From: an uncultured Brevinema sp.
Lineage (GTDB): Bacteria > Spirochaetota > Brevinematia > Brevinematales > Brevinemataceae
DNA: 16,990 nt
Direction: 5' to 3'
Assembly: GCA_947036575.1 (NCBI GenBank)
Contig: CAMQSH010000023.1
Coordinates: 1 to 16,990 of the forward strand
Shown here: one piece after another, positions 1 to 6,574 of the stretch
How the letters are laid out: each line of letters opens with the position of its first letter
Numbering within the stretch: position 1 is the stretch's first letter
Position numbers and translations under genes: made by a program
Notes under the pieces: model-generated
Told to the model about the DNA's origin: nothing
Database searches by the model: none
What the model saw: the letters and a program-made list of their open reading frames with translations, nothing else

Positions 1-691
1 GGCTTTGAGTGTGAATCAAAATCCTGTGGTCAAAAAAATCTTAGAAGAGCAGGGTTTTGTTTATTTTATCGATGATATTATTACTATTAACAATCTTACT
101 TATAACAATCAAGGTACAAGCAAATTTGATTTAATAATCACCACAAATAATAAGCAAAGAATAATTACTGATATTGTCTTAAATCGTATTGGTGAGGCTA
201 ATATCATGAACTTTATATTGGCAGTAGCTGGAGTTTATCATTGTTTCCCGAATCTTTCTGATGAGATTGTCTCTAATGTTGCCCAACAAAAAATCCCTTA
301 TAGAATGGATCTAGTAAGGGAAGACGTGCTTATTGACACTTCACACAATGGGCAAAGTTTTGATAATTTGATGAAATCTTTGGATAGAATGGAATGGCGA
401 GATATTGTGTTTTATGTCACGATTTTAGAAGGCAAAGAACTTGCTGATATTGTAGAAGTCCTAAAAAAATATAAACACTTATTTGCTAAAATCATTTGTT
501 TTGATTTTGAAAGTGATACACAAAAAATGTCTAATGGATTGGGATTGTATAATCTCTTAAAAGATGATATTACTTCAGAATATGTAGCCAATATGACAGA
601 GATAATATTAGAAAAAACTAGCAAAAAAGTGTTTGCTGGATCTTTTTATAGTATTCCACTGATTATGGATCTAATCAATCATCAAAATTAA
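1..691 (+). CDS. folC: Folylpolyglutamate/dihydrofolate synthase, C-terminal part (partial at left edge)
   Basis: This is the 3' part of a Mur-ligase-superfamily gene, most like FolC, which adds glutamate to folates (or to dihydropteroate) in the cytoplasm using ATP. The reading frame is open to the left edge, so the TTG at base 5 is probably not the real start and the N-terminal ATPase half lies outside the window. Counting from that TTG, the end of the central domain (GEANIMNFILAVAGVYH) is followed by a C-terminal domain that opens with YRMDLVRED and VLIDTSHNGQSFDNL. This matches the FolC pattern of GRxE followed by xxDGAHNP; here the usual D-G-A-H-N reads D-T-S-H-N. The rest alternates strands and helices as expected for a Mur ligase C domain. 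The last 17 bases overlap the end of convergent recF and no terminator is visible between them. A MurC/D/E/F enzyme is less likely because of the RMDLVRED and HN signature. Confidence 0.72.
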   Translation, partial: ALSVNQNPVVKKILEEQGFVYFIDDIITINNLTYNNQGTSKFDLIITTNNKQRIITDIVLNRIGEANIMNFILAVAGVYHCFPNLSDEIVSNVAQQKIPYRMDLVREDVLIDTSHNGQSFDNLMKSLDRMEWRDIVFYVTILEGKELADIVEVLKKYKHLFAKIICFDFESDTQKMSNGLGLYNLLKDDITSEYVANMTEIILEKTSKKVFAGSFYSIPLIMDLINHQN

Positions 692-1721
692 TAAAATTAA
701 TAGCTTCAGAAGGCTGAATAAAATCAAAAAATTCTTTTGTTGTTCCTGTAAAAAACAATTGCAAACCAGAACTATAAAACTTATCAAAAATATATTGGCG
801 TCTTTTAGGATCAACTTCAAGAAGGGCGTCATCTATCAGAAGAATGGGCTTTCTCCCCAAAGTTTCCTCGATGATTTCTACAGAACCAATTTTTAAAGCA
901 AAAGACAAAGTACGATTTTGTCCTTGTGATCCAGATTTAGCAGCAGGAAGATCATTAATAAGTAGGGTAATGTCATCTCTATGAGGACCTTTTGAGGTGT
1001 GTTTTCTACGGAGATCTTCGGATTTACTTTGTGCTAAAGCCTCTTTGAGGGCGTCTTCAATATTTTGAGTTAATTTAAAATTATTAAAATATTTTAAAGT
1101 GGCAGAACCTTTGGTAAATTCTTGATATAAAGCTTCTACTTTTGGGATTAATAATTTTACAAAATCTAAACGCTTTTTAATGATTTTTGCTCCGTTAGTA
1201 ATGAGAGCATCATTCCAAATATCAGCGTTTTTAGGATCTTTTTTTAGAGAGGCATTTCGTTGACGTAAAGCTCTTTCGTATTTTGCTAGATAATCAGAAT
1301 ATTCATCATCACGCAAGGCAATAGCGGCATCAAAAAAACGTCTTCTTGTTTCAGATGTTCCTGTAGCCAAAAAAATATCATTCGGTGAAAAGGCAACTAC
1401 AGGATTATGGGTACGCAGATGATTTGAGGCAATACTTTGTTCACTTAGGGTGAGCTTTTTTTTCTTTTCGGAGACTGTTCTTTCTATTACTTCGCCGTCA
1501 AAAACACCTTGAATAAAAAACCCATCAGCTTTTCTGTTGGTGAGTTCTTTTCTATCACCGGTACGAAATCCACGGTTAGAGGATAGAAGGTAAAGTCCTT
1601 CTAAAAAATTAGTTTTCCCCGAACCATTTTCACCAACAAGGCAGTTGATTTGAGAAAAGGAATCAATAGTAAGTGTTTCAAAAGATCGGAAATTTATTAG
1701 TTTTATTTGTTCTAAAAACAT
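675..1721 (-). CDS. recF: DNA replication and repair protein RecF
   Basis: RecF is an SMC/ABC-type ATPase that helps load RecA at single-stranded gaps. The 348-residue length is usual for the family. The N-terminus has the typical FLEQIKLINFRSFE strand. The Walker A motif GENGSGKTN lies at residues 30-38, the ABC signature SGSQGQNR near 263-270, and the Walker B segment PILLIDDALLEVD at 292-304, where family members usually end in L-x-E-L-D. The ATG is preceded by a GAGG ribosome binding site. The gene has its own promoter (1748-1776) and lies behind the fliY terminator, so it is transcribed alone or read through weakly. It is not next to dnaA, dnaN or gyrB here; its neighbours are folC and fliY. 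Confidence 0.95.
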   Translation of the reverse strand: MFLEQIKLINFRSFETLTIDSFSQINCLVGENGSGKTNFLEGLYLLSSNRGFRTGDRKELTNRKADGFFIQGVFDGEVIERTVSEKKKKLTLSEQSIASNHLRTHNPVVAFSPNDIFLATGTSETRRRFFDAAIALRDDEYSDYLAKYERALRQRNASLKKDPKNADIWNDALITNGAKIIKKRLDFVKLLIPKVEALYQEFTKGSATLKYFNNFKLTQNIEDALKEALAQSKSEDLRRKHTSKGPHRDDITLLINDLPAAKSGSQGQNRTLSFALKIGSVEIIEETLGRKPILLIDDALLEVDPKRRQYIFDKFYSSGLQLFFTGTTKEFFDFIQPSEAINFINFDD

Positions 1722-1747
1722 GAAAGCCTCTATCAGTATTAAATTCT

Positions 1748-1776
1748 ATTATACAAGAAAAATGGATATTCTACAA
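1748..1776 (-). promoter_or_regulatory. Sigma-70-type promoter for recF
   Basis: Read on the minus strand there is a -35 TTGTAG (1771-1776), a 17-base spacer and a consensus -10 TATAAT (1748-1753). It lies between the fliY terminator and the recF start, with the -10 about 27 bases from the ATG. The -35 is only a partial match. Confidence 0.6.
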
Positions 1777-1787
1777 TATTATTTATC

Positions 1788-1818
1788 AAAAAACACCTTT
1801 GTAATAAAGGTGTTTTTT
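1788..1818 (-). terminator. Rho-independent terminator of fliY
   Basis: A perfect 13-base-pair stem (1788-1800 with 1806-1818) has the core CACCTTT/AAAGGTG and a 5-base loop. The outer part of the stem is six A on one side and six T on the other, so it can work in both directions. Its position just after the fliY stop codon on the minus strand makes it the fliY terminator. Confidence 0.85.
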
Positions 1819-1845
1819 ATGGTTATAACATTAGTGAGCAAGCGT

Positions 1846-2874
1846 TTATACTCCGCCTTTACCGTGAAGATTTTCTCTATCAAAGATACGTTCCATAGGA
1901 GTAACAACTTTCGTTACACGAACAGAGAAGTTTTCGTCAATAACAACAACCTCACCAAGGGCAATAAGCTTGTCATTAACAAGAACATCAACAGGTTCAC
2001 CAGCTAGTTTTTCTAATTCGACGATAGATCCTTCCCCTAGATTGAGGATATCTTTAATAGTCATACGGGTACGACCTAATTCTACAGTAACACGCATTGG
2101 GACATCTAACAATAATGCAAGGTTGTCTAATGGCTCAATATTTCCTGAGGGATTAAACTGTTGGAATTGAGCTGGAGTCATATTGACAGTAGAACTATTA
2201 GTATTAGTATTAGTTGGAGGCGGTGTATTAGCACTAGGGTTTGATTGTGGATTTAAAATCTTAGCAATACTTTTTATAAATTTCATAGAAGAAATAATAT
2301 AGAAAGGATAACTAGCACCATCAATGTTTAAATTAATTCCTATACGATATAAAGAACCAACAGTTGTAATAAAATCAGAACCACTATCATATCTTTGAGA
2401 TTCAGCAAGAGAAGGAGAGACAGCTAATTTTAATTGTTCTGATAAAATTTTAGTATCAGATGCCATCATATTAGAAATAGCTTCTCCAAATGCTTCTATT
2501 ACTTCTTCTGAAATTTCAGTAGATTCTGAACCAAGCATTTTGTTTGCAACTTGAAAAACACTGCTTTCTGGAGCACAAATCATCCAAGAACCAGTAATGC
2601 CTCCTGTAATGCTACTAGAATTACCTACAAGATTTGATGTCAAATCTTCTGATAATTTCGTGCTAGTACCTGTTAAAAAATTAACTTGATCTAATGTAAT
2701 TGTAGAGTTAGTTAATTGACCAAGGACTCCAGCTCTAGCTTTACCCAAATCATTAAACAATTTATTTAAAATAATTTCTTCAGAATTACTAATACTATCA
2801 CTGTCATTATTTTCCAAAGATGTCCCCTGCAATAATGCATCTAATTCATCTTGAGATAATACAGAATCACCCAT
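1846..2874 (-). CDS. fliY: Flagellar motor switch protein FliY (CheC-like plus FliN domains)
   Basis: A C-ring (switch) protein of the long FliY type. Residues 1-17 carry the SQDELDALL motif seen at the N-termini of FliM and FliY, where CheY-P binds. Residues about 35-205 form a CheC/FliM-like middle domain. A linker rich in Asn, Pro and Thr (about 209-243) leads to a FliN-type SpoA domain at 245-324, with the usual LLDVPMRVTVELGRT start and VDVLVNDKLIALGEVVV end. The 342-residue length fits FliY of Bacillus or Leptospira rather than the short FliN of Borrelia. The ATG follows a strong AGGGAGG site. The gene stands alone, with its own sigma-28-like promoter and a terminator, not in a large fli operon. 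The helix expected to hold the phosphatase E-x-x-N motif reads E131-A-I-S-N135, so phosphatase activity is uncertain. Confidence 0.92.
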   Translation of the reverse strand: MGDSVLSQDELDALLQGTSLENNDSDSISNSEEIILNKLFNDLGKARAGVLGQLTNSTITLDQVNFLTGTSTKLSEDLTSNLVGNSSSITGGITGSWMICAPESSVFQVANKMLGSESTEISEEVIEAFGEAISNMMASDTKILSEQLKLAVSPSLAESQRYDSGSDFITTVGSLYRIGINLNIDGASYPFYIISSMKFIKSIAKILNPQSNPSANTPPPTNTNTNSSTVNMTPAQFQQFNPSGNIEPLDNLALLLDVPMRVTVELGRTRMTIKDILNLGEGSIVELEKLAGEPVDVLVNDKLIALGEVVVIDENFSVRVTKVVTPMERIFDRENLHGKGGV

Positions 2875-2908
2875 GAGATCCTCCCTAAATTATAAAATTT
2901 CTCTTTAC

Positions 2909-2933
2909 CTAAATAATTTTCGGAATTATTTAG
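2909..2933. repeat. Perfect 10-bp inverted repeat over the fliY promoter
   Basis: The arms CTAAATAATT (2909-2918) and AATTATTTAG (2924-2933) are separated by the 5 bases TTCGG. The repeat overlaps the proposed -10 element of fliY and the likely transcript start. No T-run follows on the minus strand, so it is not a terminator. It could be an operator or a stem at the 5' end of the mRNA. Confidence 0.5.
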
Positions 2934-2943
2934 AAAAAGTTTA
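2917..2943 (-). promoter_or_regulatory. Sigma-28 (FliA)-type promoter for fliY
   Basis: On the minus strand TAAACTTT (2936-2943) is followed by exactly 11 bases and then TCCGAAAA (2917-2924). The known FliA consensus is TAAAGTTT-N11-GCCGATAA, so the match is 7/8 and 6/8 with correct spacing. The expected start point is about 35 bases before the fliY ATG. The -10 element sits inside a perfect inverted repeat (2909-2933). A sigma-70 reading (TTGATT, 17 bases, TAAACT at 2938-2966) overlaps it and cannot be excluded. Confidence 0.6.
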
Positions 2944-3034
2944 GAAAAAACTAATAAAATAATCAAAAATAGTCGTTTTATTAAATTTTATGAGTATCTT
3001 TAGATTATAAAAAATTAAAGATAGGAATAATTTA

Positions 3035-3544
3035 ATGAAAAATCTAAAAAAAATATTGTTGTATGGAATTTTTATCTTTATCTCTTCTAACACATATGGT
3101 AAATATTTCTTTGTGCCTGGGCATATAATGATAGGTCTTAGTATAGGTGGCGGAGGTAGTGATTATACTTTTGGAACAACAGGGGGTGCTGTTAATATTA
3201 GTACAGAGGTTATTTTGGATACATGGAATATTAGTAGTACTATTGAAATGTCCGTTGGTTTTTTAGCTAATGGAAGTGTTTTTTTTGCCGATAATTTAGC
3301 ACAAGGAGGACTTTCTCTAATGCCTACCTATCATATTAGTTTTTATAAAACAGTAGATTGGTATTTGGGTATTGGTTTTGGTATTTCTATGCATAAAAAT
3401 TTAGTGCTCTATGGGGTAGGATTGTCAACAGGCTTTAATATAGAAGTAAGAGAGTGGTTTTTGGTGAATTTGGGTTTTGAACTTCAAGGACCTCAAATAT
3501 TTGGTGCTATAGGAATGAAATTTCGCTTTGAGAGTACTAGATAA
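3035..3544 (+). CDS. Small outer-membrane beta-barrel-like protein, paralogue 1
   Basis: A 169-residue secreted protein of unknown function. Residues 1-22 look like a signal peptide (two Lys, a hydrophobic core, cut near TYG/K). The mature part is rich in Gly and aromatic residues in alternating short strands, as in small 8-strand barrels, and ends near the C-terminus with GAIGMKFRF. That end matches the last strand of the protein at 3896-4432 (GSTGIKFRF), and the preceding strands (GLSTGFN versus GFATGFN) also align, so the two are paralogues. A weak AGGAA site precedes the ATG. I do not recognise the family. Location in the outer membrane is inferred from the pattern only. Confidence 0.75.
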   Translation: MKNLKKILLYGIFIFISSNTYGKYFFVPGHIMIGLSIGGGGSDYTFGTTGGAVNISTEVILDTWNISSTIEMSVGFLANGSVFFADNLAQGGLSLMPTYHISFYKTVDWYLGIGFGISMHKNLVLYGVGLSTGFNIEVREWFLVNLGFELQGPQIFGAIGMKFRFESTR

Positions 3545-3545
3545 T

Positions 3546-3574
3546 TTGATTTTAAAAATAATATATGATACTAT
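3546..3574 (+). promoter_or_regulatory. Possible promoter for the GIY-YIG/OMP pair
   Basis: TTGATT (3546-3551), 17 bases, then TACTAT (3569-3574) preceded by TG in the extended -10 position. A perfect TATAAT at 3577-3582 lies just downstream but without a -35 at the right distance. The area also contains the 12-base palindrome ATACTATAGTAT (3568-3579). Confidence 0.35.
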
Positions 3575-3605
3575 AGTATAATAAAATTTATCAGAGATAT
3601 CATAA

Positions 3606-3899
3606 ATGCAAAAAAAAAATAGCTCTAATTTTTCTGATGGTCCGTGGTTTGTCTACATAATTCTTTGTGATAATAATAGTTTATATACAGGAATAGCAAA
3701 AGATATAGAACGTAGATTTAAAGAGCATACTAAAGGTAAAGGTGCTAAATATACGAGAATGTACAAGCCTGTGTGTATCGTTCACACAGAAGAATATGAA
3801 AATCATTCTTTAGCTATTAAAAGAGAGATAGAAATAAAATCTTATCCTACAAATAAAAAACGTAAATTACATAACAAAGATATAGGAGTTTTTTTATGA
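3606..3899 (+). CDS. GIY-YIG nuclease-domain protein (UPF0213/YhbQ type)
   Basis: A 97-residue single-domain GIY-YIG protein. The motif pair is VYI (16-18) and YTG (27-29). The catalytic-type Arg and His lie in IERRFKEH (34-41). The family hallmark KGAKYTR is at 45-51 and the Glu of KREIEIK is residue 74, followed by the usual basic tail. These small proteins belong to the YhbQ/UPF0213 group, whose cellular role is poorly defined; DNA cleavage or repair is the assumed role. Its stop codon overlaps the start of the next gene (ATGA at 3896-3899), so translation is probably coupled to an outer-membrane protein, an unexpected partner. Codons 2-5 contain a run of ten A (3610-3619). The ribosome binding site (AGAGA) is weak. 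Confidence 0.9.
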   Translation: MQKKNSSNFSDGPWFVYIILCDNNSLYTGIAKDIERRFKEHTKGKGAKYTRMYKPVCIVHTEEYENHSLAIKREIEIKSYPTNKKRKLHNKDIGVFL

Positions 3900-4432
3900 A
3901 GAGAATTGGTCTTGCTTTAATGATTTTAGTTGGAACTAGTATTTCCACCAATGCAGCACAAAACTATAATAAAGGAAACTTGTTACTTGGTATAGGTCTT
4001 GGTGCAGGAACACCAACTGTATCAGATATTGGTGCTGCACAGATGACTATTCATCCTTCTGTAGAGTTTATGATAGGAGCTTGGACTCGTGGCAATTATG
4101 GCTATGCTTTAGGGATTACTATAGATAGTAGTATCAATTTTTTAGGGCCTGGATTGACAGGCACTTTAGCACCTATGCTTACTGCTCATTTTACTCTAGC
4201 TCCAAGATTTGATTTTTATACATCTTTAGGATTGGGTTTACAATTAGAACAAGCAACAGGTTCTAGTGGTATTTATAATGTTCATGTTGGTTTTGCAACA
4301 GGATTCAATGTAGTTGCAAGTCCTTCTATTATATGGAATATAGGTATGGCTATTCATGCTAATCAATTCTTTGGTTCAACAGGTATCAAATTTCGTTTTG
4401 GTGATGTAACCAAAATTCAATATAATAAATAG
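3896..4432 (+). CDS. Small outer-membrane beta-barrel-like protein, paralogue 2
   Basis: A 178-residue secreted protein with a signal peptide (residues 1-21, cut near NAA/Q). The mature chain is Gly-rich with alternating hydrophobic and aromatic residues, fitting a small outer-membrane barrel, and its last strand FGSTGIKFRF is shared with the protein at 3035-3544. About 10 further residues follow that strand. A GGAG site inside the end of the GIY-YIG gene serves the ATG, which overlaps that gene's stop by 4 bases. It ends before a strong bidirectional terminator. No function is recognised; it may belong to a spirochaete surface-protein family. Confidence 0.78.
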   Translation: MKRIGLALMILVGTSISTNAAQNYNKGNLLLGIGLGAGTPTVSDIGAAQMTIHPSVEFMIGAWTRGNYGYALGITIDSSINFLGPGLTGTLAPMLTAHFTLAPRFDFYTSLGLGLQLEQATGSSGIYNVHVGFATGFNVVASPSIIWNIGMAIHANQFFGSTGIKFRFGDVTKIQYNK

Positions 4433-4450
4433 ATTAATAATATCATTATT

Positions 4451-4484
4451 AAAAAACCCTCTGCTATAAAACAGAGGGTTTTTT
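4451..4484. terminator. Bidirectional terminator between the OMP gene and pth
   Basis: A perfect 13-bp stem (4451-4463 with 4472-4484), core CCCTCTG/CAGAGGG, an 8-base loop, and A6/T6 at the two ends. It lies between two convergent genes and can stop transcription from both sides. Confidence 0.9.
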
Positions 4485-4503
4485 ATTTAAATAAAATATT
4501 CTT

Positions 4504-5097
4504 TTATAAAGAAGTAGATAATTCTTTTTGAGAGGAATCTACCACAGTATCTATACAACTATCAATATCACCACAAAGAATTTTTTCTATCATGTCACAA
4601 GCTGTTTCAAAAATAGGAGTTAGTTTTCTTATTTCATCTTTAGAAAAAGATCCTAACACATGGGATTCTAAGGGCATTTGTGTACTTACAGGTCTTCCTA
4701 TGCCTATACGAACTCGAGGAAAATCATCAGCTTTTAGGAATTTAATCAAGGATTTTACGCCATTGTGTCCACCTGAGGAACCATATTTTTTTACAGACAC
4801 ATTGCCAAATTCTAAATTAGCATCATCACAGACAACGATAATATTTTGAGGTTGTATTCTTAAGAAGCTAGCCATATATAAAACAGCTTCGCCACTTAAA
4901 TTAATAAAAGTTTGAGGTTTTAAGATAATAATTTTTTTATTATTAAAGCGCATTTTCCCAATAAGCGATTTTTTCTTTTTAATATCAATAGAAATATTAT
5001 GTCTCTTTGCTAAACAATCTAAAACTAAAAAACCTAAATTATGTCTTGTTTTAGAATATGAATCTCCTGGATTTCCAAGACCAACAATAAGTCTCAT
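4504..5097 (-). CDS. pth: Peptidyl-tRNA hydrolase
   Basis: Cleaves peptidyl-tRNA released from stalled ribosomes and so recycles tRNA. All family marks are present: RLIVGLGNPG at the N-terminus, the catalytic His in KTRHNLGF (about residue 19), PQTFINLSG, CDDANLEFG with the active-site Asp, SSGGHNGVKS, and FPRVRIGIGRP. I chose the ATG at 5095-5097 (197 residues) because AAGGAGG (5103-5109) lies 5 bases before it. An in-frame GTG at 5101-5103 overlaps that site and is too close to be used. It follows rplY by about 80 bases and has no clear promoter of its own, so the two are likely co-transcribed, the same pairing as in Borrelia. Confidence 0.95.
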   Translation of the reverse strand: MRLIVGLGNPGDSYSKTRHNLGFLVLDCLAKRHNISIDIKKKKSLIGKMRFNNKKIIILKPQTFINLSGEAVLYMASFLRIQPQNIIVVCDDANLEFGNVSVKKYGSSGGHNGVKSLIKFLKADDFPRVRIGIGRPVSTQMPLESHVLGSFSKDEIRKLTPIFETACDMIEKILCGDIDSCIDTVVDSSQKELSTSL

Positions 5098-5177
5098 AAA
5101 CACCTCCTTGCCTCTGTTTTTAATAAATCACAATATTAAATAAATCATAAAATTTTACTAGTACTAGATTAATGATA

Positions 5178-5741
5178 TTATTTTACTTCAACAAGAACAG
5201 TACCTTTGTTTGTCAATATTTTACATGTTTTAGGGATATCTAAATCTCTAATGATAACATTTTTTTTACGTTGTAAACCAGCAATATCATATACGATTTT
5301 TGCAGGCATATTTTCTGGAGTGCCTCTTAATAATACTTTTCTTATGAAAGTTAAGAGATTTCCACCCTCACGAACTCCCACTGGTGTTCCTGTAAATTCG
5401 ATAGGGATAAGAGTAGTGTACTCTACCTTTGGTGATACAATACAAAAATCAATATGCATAAAACGACGAGAAATAGGATCAATTTTGTAATCTCTTACAA
5501 ATACATTATAAGAATCTTTACCTACTTTGAGAGAGAAAGTGATATGTCTTTCATTCACAGCAAATAATTTTTCAAAAGAAACATAATCAACAGATATAAG
5601 CACATTTTCTTTCATACTTGGTCCGTATACGATAGCAGGTAAACGAAATTCTGCACGAAGTTTAGTGTTTGCACTTTTTGTGCCTAGGGTACGGGATAGT
5701 CCTACTAACTCTGTAGTAGACCATTTTGCTGTTGTTGCCAT
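5178..5741 (-). CDS. rplY: 50S ribosomal protein L25 (long CTC/TL5 form)
   Basis: L25 binds 5S rRNA in the large subunit. At 187 residues this is the long general-stress form (CTC/TL5). The N-terminal L25 domain covers about residues 1-95 (RLPAIVYGPS, then RDYKIDPISRRFMHIDF). The C-terminal beta domain covers about 97-187 (IPIEFTGTPVGVREGGNLL, then VIIRDLDIP). The short E. coli form lacks the second domain. A CAGGAGG site precedes the ATG. The gene is driven by a near-consensus promoter (5827-5855) and has a leader of roughly 80 bases containing several palindromes. Downstream lies pth. Confidence 0.95.
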   Translation of the reverse strand: MATTAKWSTTELVGLSRTLGTKSANTKLRAEFRLPAIVYGPSMKENVLISVDYVSFEKLFAVNERHITFSLKVGKDSYNVFVRDYKIDPISRRFMHIDFCIVSPKVEYTTLIPIEFTGTPVGVREGGNLLTFIRKVLLRGTPENMPAKIVYDIAGLQRKKNVIIRDLDIPKTCKILTNKGTVLVEVK

Positions 5742-5760
5742 ATTTGGCCTCCTGGGTATC

Positions 5761-5809
5761 GGTTTTAAAACCTACAACCAGCTTAGTAAAGTGATACTAA
5801 GACTGTCTT
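5761..5809 (-). promoter_or_regulatory. rplY leader with palindromes
   Basis: The transcribed leader between promoter and rplY contains the 12-base palindrome GGTTTTAAAACC (5761-5772), a 7-bp stem CTTAGTA/TACTAAG (5782-5788 with 5795-5801, 6-base loop) and AAGAC-T-GTCTT (5799-5809). Ribosomal protein genes are often controlled through such leaders; a role here is inference. Confidence 0.35.
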
Positions 5810-5826
5810 GTTTATATTATAAAGTT

Positions 5827-5855
5827 ATTATACCATAAATCATCTTTATTTTCAA
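5827..5855 (-). promoter_or_regulatory. Strong sigma-70-type promoter of rplY-pth
   Basis: On the minus strand: TTGAAA (5850-5855), a 17-base spacer, TATAAT (5827-5832) with a TGG just before it (extended -10). This is one of the best sigma-70 matches in the window. Confidence 0.8.
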
Positions 5856-5923
5856 GGACAAACAGTATAAAAATATAAAATTATAATTTTATAGCAATTT
5901 AAAAATATATAATATTACTTTTA

Positions 5924-5950
5924 TAAAGTTTTTTTAAAAAATTCCGATTT
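5924..5950 (+). promoter_or_regulatory. Sigma-28 (FliA)-type promoter of flgN-flgK-flgL
   Basis: TAAAGTTT (5924-5931) matches the FliA -35 consensus 8/8. After exactly 11 bases comes TCCGATTT (5943-5950), matching GCCGATAA at 5 of 8 including the CCGAT core. The expected transcript start lies about 38 bases before the flgN ATG. No good sigma-70 promoter is seen in this gap. Confidence 0.7.
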
Positions 5951-5995
5951 TCAAATAGGGTTGTTTTATACAAATAATCTGCAAGGAGGCGTAGA

Positions 5996-6499
5996 ATGAA
6001 AAATATACATGAAATATCAAAACAATTTTTAGATATCCTATCACAAATCAAAGATACAGTACAAAAAATTCTAGAAATAGAAGATCATAAGTATGATATT
6101 ATTAAAAATATGGAAATAGATCAATTATTAGTTATTAATGAAGAAGAAGCTGACTTTCTTCATAAGATAGAAATATTTGAAATAAAAAGAGTTGATCTAA
6201 TGGAAACACTTTCTCTAAAAATAGGCTTTGATCCTCAACAACCTATATCGAAAATAGCTAAATTTTTACCAGAAGAACATCAAAAGAATATTTTATCTAT
6301 TAGTATGGATATTAAAAATTTATGTACTCGTATTGATATTATTACGGATAGAAATGAATATATTCTAAAAAATAGTGTAGAAATTATTGCTCAGATTTTA
6401 GAACTCACTCAAGGAACGCCTATAGATCAGTACAATAGTCAGGGCTTAAGTGCTGATGTTAAAAAACATAGCTTACATATGTTAGATCAATTGGTATAA
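5996..6499 (+). CDS. flgN: FlgN-like flagellar export chaperone
   Basis: A 167-residue, mostly helical and charged protein with no signal peptide or membrane segment. The pattern of an E-rich helix (ILEIEDHKYDIIKNMEIDQL), a second helix around NEEEADFLHKIEIFEIKRVDLMETL, and a long third helix with R-x-E-Y-I-L-K-N-S fits the FlgN fold. FlgN keeps FlgK and FlgL soluble and delivers them to the export gate. The call rests partly on position: the gene lies directly before flgK, as the small gene before flgK does in Borrelia. A consensus AAGGAGG precedes the ATG. It is first in the operon behind the sigma-28-like promoter. Confidence 0.7.
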   Translation: MKNIHEISKQFLDILSQIKDTVQKILEIEDHKYDIIKNMEIDQLLVINEEEADFLHKIEIFEIKRVDLMETLSLKIGFDPQQPISKIAKFLPEEHQKNILSISMDIKNLCTRIDIITDRNEYILKNSVEIIAQILELTQGTPIDQYNSQGLSADVKKHSLHMLDQLV

Positions 6500-6518
6500 A
6501 TCAAATAAAAATATAATA

Positions 6519-6554
6519 ATTGATATAAGATAGGTAAGAGGGTCCTATATCAAT
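6519..6554 (+). repeat. Inverted repeat in the flgN-flgK gap
   Basis: ATTGATATA (6519-6527) and TATATCAAT (6546-6554) form a perfect 9-bp stem around an 18-base loop. An extra ATAGG/CCTAT pairing is possible inside. The loop holds AGAGGG, similar to the flgK ribosome binding site just downstream (AGAGGG near 6561-6566). No T-run follows, so it is not a terminator. It may mark mRNA processing or control of flgK translation. Confidence 0.45.
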
Positions 6555-6574
6555 AACAAAAGAGGGTATAAAAA

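Noticed and set aside
1720..2007. Plus-strand open frame of 95 codons spanning the recF-fliY gap
   Set aside because: It runs across the terminator and antisense to the FliY SpoA domain, has no ribosome binding site and no recognisable protein.
2938..2966. Sigma-70 promoter TTGATT-17-TAAACT for fliY
   Set aside because: Possible, but its -10 is weak and overlaps a better-matching sigma-28 element; kept only as an alternative.
4592..5490. Plus-strand open frames at 4592-4849 and 5206-5490
   Set aside because: They are antisense to pth and rplY with no start signals.
5750..5762. CCGAT near the rplY start read as a sigma-28 -10
   Set aside because: No TAAA block at the right distance and it is too close to the rplY ribosome binding site.
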